Notes under the pieces: generated by a model
What the model was told of the DNA's origin: nothing
Databases searched by the model: none
Seen by the model: only the letters and a program-made list of their open reading frames with translations
Shown: piece after piece, positions 7,698 to 10,151 of the stretch
Numbering within the stretch: position 1 is the stretch's first letter
Layout of the letters: each line of letters begins with the position of its first letter
Source: Galactobacter sp.
GTDB lineage: Bacteria; Actinomycetota; Actinomycetes; Actinomycetales; Micrococcaceae
NCBI GenBank assembly: GCA_022712075.1
Contig: JALAHE010000250.1
Location: 1-10,151 of the forward strand
DNA: 10,151 nucleotides
Reading direction: 5' to 3'
Translations under genes and position numbers: made by a program

Positions 7698-8554
7698 GGC
7701 AGGAGCGCGAGGAACGCCGCGGCCGCGGGGCCGGGCGAGGGGCGGTGCACCACGCCGAGCCGCGAGCGAGCCTCCTCGTCTTCGATGCAGATGGCCACGG
7801 AGTCCGCCCAGCCGCGCAGGGCCGACTCGCTCGCCACGGCGACGCCCAGGGCGCGGACCGCGAGGCGCCGGGCCAGGACGGGGGTGGAGGCCTCCCAGCG
7901 CGGTTCGAAGGTGAGCCCGGCGCGGGCCGCCGCCGCGTCCAGCGCGTCGCGAGACCCCGAGCCGCGGGGCGGGCAGATGAGGGGTGCGGTGAGCAGCTCG
8001 GGCACCGACACGGACCCCCTCCCGGCCCAGGGATGGTCCAGGCTCACGGCGGCGATGAGCCGATCATCGGCGACGATGGTGCCGACCAGATCCTCCGGTG
8101 CTGGCCCGGCCCAGGTGGCTAGGGCGACGTCGAACTTTCCCTCGCGCACGCCCTCGACGAGCCCGGAGGAATCGCGTTCGAGAAGGCGGACCTCGAGACC
8201 CGGATGGGCGTCGTGCAGCCGTGCCAGCGCCTCGATGAGGGGCTCCCAATCGAGCCCGCTCACGGTGCCGATCCGCAGCTCACCCGCCAGCAGGCCGCGC
8301 AGCGCGCGGGCCTTGCTCATCGCGGCGTCCGCTCCCTCCAGGGCGGCGCGTAGCGAGGGAAGGATGCGCCGCCCCTCGGGGGTGAGCGCCACGCGCCGCG
8401 TGGAGCGGTCGAGGAGGCGCACGCCGAGTTCCCGTTCGAGCTTGCGCACCTGCTGGCTTACGCCGGACTGGGCCACGTGCAGGCGCGCCGCTGCCGCGGT
8501 GAAGGAGCCCTCGTCGACGACGGCTGCCACGTATCTGAGCTGCTGAAGTTCCAT
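7694..8554 (-). CDS. LysR-type transcriptional regulator
   Basis: The 286-residue protein starts MELQQLRYVAAVVDEGSF, the standard LysR N-terminus. The winged helix-turn-helix spans about 1-60 (AAAARLHVAQSGVSQQVRKL), with a linker helix to about 85 and a periplasmic-binding-protein-like effector domain from about 90 (GELRIGTVSGLDWEPLIEAL) to the end. The ATG at 8554 is preferred; a GTG one codon earlier (8557) is also possible. No clear Shine-Dalgarno site precedes either, and a -10-like TATCAT ends five bases before the GTG, so the mRNA may be leaderless. The gene is divergent from the SnoaL-like gene, the classic arrangement for a LysR regulator and its target, and convergent with the amine oxidase, sharing a 4-base overlap at the stops. 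The effector is unknown. Confidence 0.95.
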   Translation of the reverse strand: MELQQLRYVAAVVDEGSFTAAAARLHVAQSGVSQQVRKLERELGVRLLDRSTRRVALTPEGRRILPSLRAALEGADAAMSKARALRGLLAGELRIGTVSGLDWEPLIEALARLHDAHPGLEVRLLERDSSGLVEGVREGKFDVALATWAGPAPEDLVGTIVADDRLIAAVSLDHPWAGRGSVSVPELLTAPLICPPRGSGSRDALDAAAARAGLTFEPRWEASTPVLARRLAVRALGVAVASESALRGWADSVAICIEDEEARSRLGVVHRPSPGPAAAAFLALLP

Positions 8555-8562
8555 CACTCTCG

Positions 8563-8568
8563 ATGATA
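8563..8568 (-). promoter_or_regulatory. -10 box of the LysR gene, possibly giving a leaderless mRNA
   Basis: Read on the - strand this is TATCAT, five of six matches to TATAAT. It lies 5 bases before GTG 8557 and 8 before ATG 8554, so transcription would begin at or next to the start codon. No good -35 is present. Confidence 0.5.
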
Positions 8569-8599
8569 GATGAGTGCATTTCTAGATGCTGGACAGATG
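8567..8599. repeat. Three AGATG direct repeats in the LysR/SnoaL-like divergent region
   Basis: TAGATG occurs at 8567-8572 and 8583-8588, and CAGATG at 8594-8599, with periods of 16 and 11 bases. They overlap the regulator's -10 region and the possible -35 of the opposite gene, where LysR autorepression and target activation would act. A binding role is inference. Confidence 0.35.
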
Positions 8600-8617
8600 G
8601 TTACCGACGCGTAAGAC
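8590..8617 (+). promoter_or_regulatory. Possible promoter of the SnoaL-like gene
   Basis: TGGACA (8590-8595, five of six to TTGACA) is separated by 16 bases from TAAGAC (8612-8617, a poor -10 match). It would leave a leader of about 70 bases. This is the best candidate I find in the divergent region, with modest support. Confidence 0.3.
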
Positions 8618-8694
8618 TTAAGCAGTTGGGTCGACGCCACCGCGGCGACGGCCCGGCGCCACACATCGTGGACACCAGGAACGCAGGGAGCGGC

Positions 8695-9057
8695 ATGAGC
8701 CAGCAGGGCAGCACAGAAGAAAGCCGCGCAGTCGCGACGGCCTACTTCGAGGCCTGGCGCGGCCGCGATTGGGAGTCCCTGCGCTCCACCCTCGCGGACG
8801 ACGTCGAGTTCGAGGGCGTGCTTGCCACCACCCACGGCGCCGACGAGACGCTGGCCGGCCTGCAGGGCATGGCCCAGAGCATCCTGCAGGAACTGCGCCT
8901 GCACGCCCGCGTCGCGGACGGCCAGGACGTCATCACCTGGTTCGACCTCGTCACCCAGTCAGGCGCCGTGCTCCCCACGGCCAACTGGAGCCACGTGGAG
9001 AACGGGAAGATCACCCGCATCCGCGTCACCTTTGACCCCACCCCGCTGAACCCCTAA
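8695..9057 (+). CDS. SnoaL/NTF2-like small protein
   Basis: The 120-residue protein has the nuclear-transport-factor-2-like pattern: an N-terminal helix (ESRAVATAYFEAWRGRDWESL, about 8-28), a DDVEFEG strand, a TLAGLQGMAQSILQEL helix, and C-terminal strands ending in NWSHVENGKITRIRVTFDP. This cone-shaped fold occurs in small isomerases, hydrolases and many ligand-binding proteins; the catalytic class here cannot be read from the sequence. The ATG at 8695 has AGGGAG at 8685-8690. The frame is open upstream to 8563, but that part overlaps the regulator's promoter and does not resemble the family, so the shorter start is preferred. It is divergent from the LysR gene, its likely regulator, and ends before a strong hairpin. 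Confidence 0.85.
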   Translation: MSQQGSTEESRAVATAYFEAWRGRDWESLRSTLADDVEFEGVLATTHGADETLAGLQGMAQSILQELRLHARVADGQDVITWFDLVTQSGAVLPTANWSHVENGKITRIRVTFDPTPLNP

Positions 9058-9070
9058 CCAGCGGCGTGGT

Positions 9071-9103
9071 CCCCGTCGGGGGATGACACCCCCCTTCCCC
9101 GAC
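9071..9103 (+). other. Overlapping alternative hairpins after the SnoaL-like gene
   Basis: Three mutually exclusive pairings share the same G run: CCCCG (9071-9075) with CGGGG (9077-9081); GGGGG (9078-9082) with CCCCC (9089-9093) around ATGACA; and GTCGGGG (9075-9081) with CCCCGAC (9097-9103). They begin 13 bases after the stop and may assist termination. Confidence 0.35.
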
Positions 9104-9110
9104 ACGTACG

Positions 9111-9153
9111 ACGGCGGTCCGCCTCACATCCCACAGGTGAGGCGGACCGCCGT
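9111..9153. terminator. Bidirectional hairpin terminator between convergent genes
   Basis: ACGGCGGTCCGCCTCAC (9111-9127) and its exact reverse complement (9137-9153) form a perfect 17-bp stem with a 9-base loop. It lies between the ends of the SnoaL-like and DUF937 genes and can fold on both strands. There is no proper T run on either side, as is common for actinobacterial terminators. Confidence 0.8.
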
Positions 9154-9189
9154 TGCGTTATCCCTCGGGCGAGGGAGGTGGCTGGGGGC

Positions 9190-9801
9190 TCAGCGGCGCC
9201 CGCCGCCGAGCAGCCCGCCGAGGGCATCCATGATGCCTCCGCCGCCGGACTGGCCCTGCGAGCCGCCGCCGAAGAGGCCGCCGATCGCGTCCATGATGCC
9301 GCCACCACCGGAGCCGGAACCGCCGCCGAGCAGCCCGCCGAGCATGTCGGAGATGCCGCCTCCCTGGCCGGCGTCCTGCGCCCGGTCCTGCGCCTGCGCC
9401 TGGGCACCGCCACCGAACTTGGAGGCGATGAAGGACATCACGACCGGGGCGAGCATCGGCAGGAGCTTGCCGATCAGGCCGGCGCCGCCGCCGAGGCCGC
9501 CGAGCTGATTGACCACGGCCTCCTGATTGGAACCGAAGATGTGCGAGGTGATGCGCTCGCCGTCCGCCACGTCGACCTGGTTCAGGTCGACGCCGCCGTC
9601 GATCAGACCGGCGCCGTGCTGGGAGAGAGCCTCGGTGATGGACGCCGCGCCCGCCGGGTCTGCGGCGTTGGCCTGCAGGCCGCCGATGAGGGCCGGGACG
9701 GCGGCCTCTGCCGCCTGCTTCGCCTCCTCGGGCGAGGTGCCCAGCTGCTCGGCGAGCTGATCAAGGTTCAAGGCGGACAGAATGTCCTGAACTGCCGTCA
9801 T
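9190..9801 (-). CDS. DUF937 (YidB-like) protein with Gly-rich C-terminal repeats
   Basis: The 203-residue protein begins MTAVQDILSALNLDQLAEQLG, followed by SPEEAKQAAEAAVPALIGGL, HIFGSNQEAVVNQLGG and KLLPMLAPVVMSFIASKF (about 111-128). These are the standard features of the DUF937/YidB family, whose molecular role is not established. After a Gln/Ala linker the tail has three related units, each with G-I-x-D-x-hydrophobic-GGL-hydrophobic-GGG, near 147, 165 and 186. There is no signal peptide. The ATG at 9801 is preferred because GGAAGGAA lies a suitable distance upstream; the frame stays open about 97 more codons, but that part is Arg/Pro-rich and unlike the family. It converges with the SnoaL-like gene. 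A promoter-like box lies about 70 bases before the start. Confidence 0.88.
   Translation of the reverse strand: MTAVQDILSALNLDQLAEQLGTSPEEAKQAAEAAVPALIGGLQANAADPAGAASITEALSQHGAGLIDGGVDLNQVDVADGERITSHIFGSNQEAVVNQLGGLGGGAGLIGKLLPMLAPVVMSFIASKFGGGAQAQAQDRAQDAGQGGGISDMLGGLLGGGSGSGGGGIMDAIGGLFGGGSQGQSGGGGIMDALGGLLGGGRR
9203..9370 (-). repeat. Three-copy tandem repeat coding the Gly-rich tail of the DUF937 protein
   Basis: Units carrying GATGCC at 9232, 9295 and 9352 on the + strand recur with periods of 63 and 57 bases (21 and 19 residues). The repeats are in frame, so copy-number change would lengthen or shorten the protein without breaking it. Confidence 0.65.
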
Positions 9802-9869
9802 AGGGGGTTCCTTCCTTCGGGTCCTGCAAACGGGCCCGCGCACACAGCGCGCAGGAGTGATACAGCGCC

Positions 9870-9898
9870 AGCCTAGCCCCGAGGCACCCAACTGAACC
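9870..9898 (-). promoter_or_regulatory. Probable promoter of the DUF937 gene
   Basis: On the - strand a -10 box TAGGCT (9875-9870) lies inside GGCTAGGCTG, the same ten bases found before the amine oxidase. GGTTCA (9898-9893) is 17 bases upstream of it but matches a -35 poorly. Transcription from near 9862 would give a leader of about 60 bases containing a CGCGC/GCGCG hairpin (9837-9851). Confidence 0.45.
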
Positions 9899-9911
9899 CG
9901 CGCCGTCGTGC

Positions 9912-9932
9912 ATGAATCTTCATTGGGCAATG
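9912..9932. repeat. Two overlapping small palindromes upstream of the DUF937 promoter
   Basis: ATGAA-TC-TTCAT (9912-9923) and CATTG-GG-CAATG (9921-9932) are each perfect 5-bp inverted repeats with a 2-base spacer, overlapping by CAT, 9 bp centre to centre. They form a locally AT-rich patch in GC-rich surroundings, as an operator might. Confidence 0.4.
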
Positions 9933-9974
9933 CCGCCTGTCCCCGGCGGGCCAATCCGCCCCCGGGCATGCGAA

Positions 9975-10051
9975 CGGCGCGACCCCGTGGCCCCGTCCCC
10001 CTTCCGTGCGTGGAAGGGGTGATCGGGTGCTCCGCCGCGCGGGTCGCGCCG
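9975..10051. repeat. Nested hairpin structure: 11-bp outer stem around an 8-bp inner stem
   Basis: CGGCGCGACCC (9975-9985) pairs exactly with 10041-10051. Inside it CCCCTTCC (9998-10005) pairs with GGAAGGGG (10012-10019) around a 6-base loop. It may be a terminator of an unseen gene, a small structured RNA, or a leader; the sequence does not decide. Confidence 0.45.
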
Positions 10052-10097
10052 AACGTTTCTCCCCCGGCGTAGGTGCCAGCCACACGCATCACGAGCT

Positions 10098-10133
10098 GGC
10101 TCCAGGAGCCGGGGAGGTCTTTTTGGGAGGAGG
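10098..10133 (+). other. Palindrome, T run and Shine-Dalgarno-like AGGAGG at the right edge
   Basis: GGCTCC-A-GGAGCC (10098-10110) is a perfect 6-bp inverted repeat. A T5 run (10120-10124) follows after nine bases, then AGGAGG (10128-10133). No start codon is seen at the right distance before the window ends, so this may be the leader of a gene further right or chance. Confidence 0.25.
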
Positions 10134-10151
10134 AACCGAGACAAGCTGAGA

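Larger units (their letters stand above)
9802..10151. other. 350-base region without a convincing gene, rich in inverted repeats
   Basis: It holds the DUF937 leader and promoter (to about 9898), two small overlapping palindromes (9912-9932), a nested hairpin (9975-10051), and at the right edge a palindrome, a T run and a Shine-Dalgarno-like AGGAGG. A 36-codon frame at 9912-10022 on the + strand lacks a ribosome binding site and is not called. Confidence 0.6.

Noticed and set aside
9178..9876. 232-codon + strand frame over the DUF937 gene
   Set aside because: It is antisense to a recognisable DUF937 protein and crosses the terminator side and the start region. Its Ala/Arg/Gly-rich translation matches no family I know.
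9912..10022. 36-codon + strand frame starting in the ATGAA palindrome
   Set aside because: There is no ribosome binding site, it is rich in Pro and Arg, and it overlaps the inverted repeats.
9802..10092. N-terminal extension of the DUF937 protein to 10092
   Set aside because: The added 97 residues are unlike the family and cross the likely promoter and hairpins. The ATG at 9801 has a ribosome binding site and a family-typical start.
10016..10151. TPP riboswitch suggested by GGGGTG and the CTGAGA at the window end
   Set aside because: The two motifs are about 130 bases apart, and no paired helices or downstream conserved part can be seen. Chance is more likely.

Overview
The base composition (very GC-rich, with GTG starts, Ala/Arg/Gly-rich proteins and TAnnnT-type -10 boxes without good -35 boxes) points to a high-GC actinobacterium. 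A Micrococcales-type genome is a guess. No rRNA, tRNA, CRISPR array, transposase or phage gene is visible.

Layout, left to right. (1) 3-5659, + strand: two very large, tandem, translationally coupled paralogues. The first is cut by the left window edge. The second is complete at 1101 codons. Both look like helical-repeat scaffold proteins of the DUF6493/DUF7824/DUF7825 type, a family I recall lying beside SWIM zinc-finger and MoxR-AAA/VWA genes in actinobacteria. (2) 5699-6232: a compact YefM-YoeB type II toxin-antitoxin module, with a paired-palindrome operator, an 81-aa antitoxin and an 85-aa RNase toxin that keeps all its known catalytic residues. Its base composition looks less GC-extreme than its surroundings. 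(3) 6233-7697: a promoter/palindrome region and a flavin-dependent amine (polyamine-type) oxidase. (4) 7694-8554, - strand: a LysR-type regulator, convergent with the oxidase; the two share one CTAG as overlapping stop codons. (5) 8555-9057: a shared divergent control region and a small SnoaL/NTF2-like protein on the + strand. (6) 9058-9189: a strong 17-bp hairpin terminator between convergent genes, preceded by smaller alternative hairpins. (7) 9190-9801, - strand: a DUF937 (YidB-like) protein with a three-copy Gly-rich C-terminal repeat. (8) 9802-10151: 350 bases without a convincing gene but dense in inverted repeats.

How the genes work together: the two large paralogues are one transcription and translation unit and probably make a multi-subunit scaffold with gene(s) left of the window. 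The toxin-antitoxin pair is self-contained and self-regulated. The LysR regulator most plausibly controls itself and the divergent SnoaL-like gene, with the convergent oxidase a less certain target. The most unusual items are the tandem giant paralogues with matching 3' ends, the toxin-antitoxin operator geometry and the unexplained structured region at the right edge. I see no clear evidence of a wholly new system. The large paralogues are the part whose function is least known.
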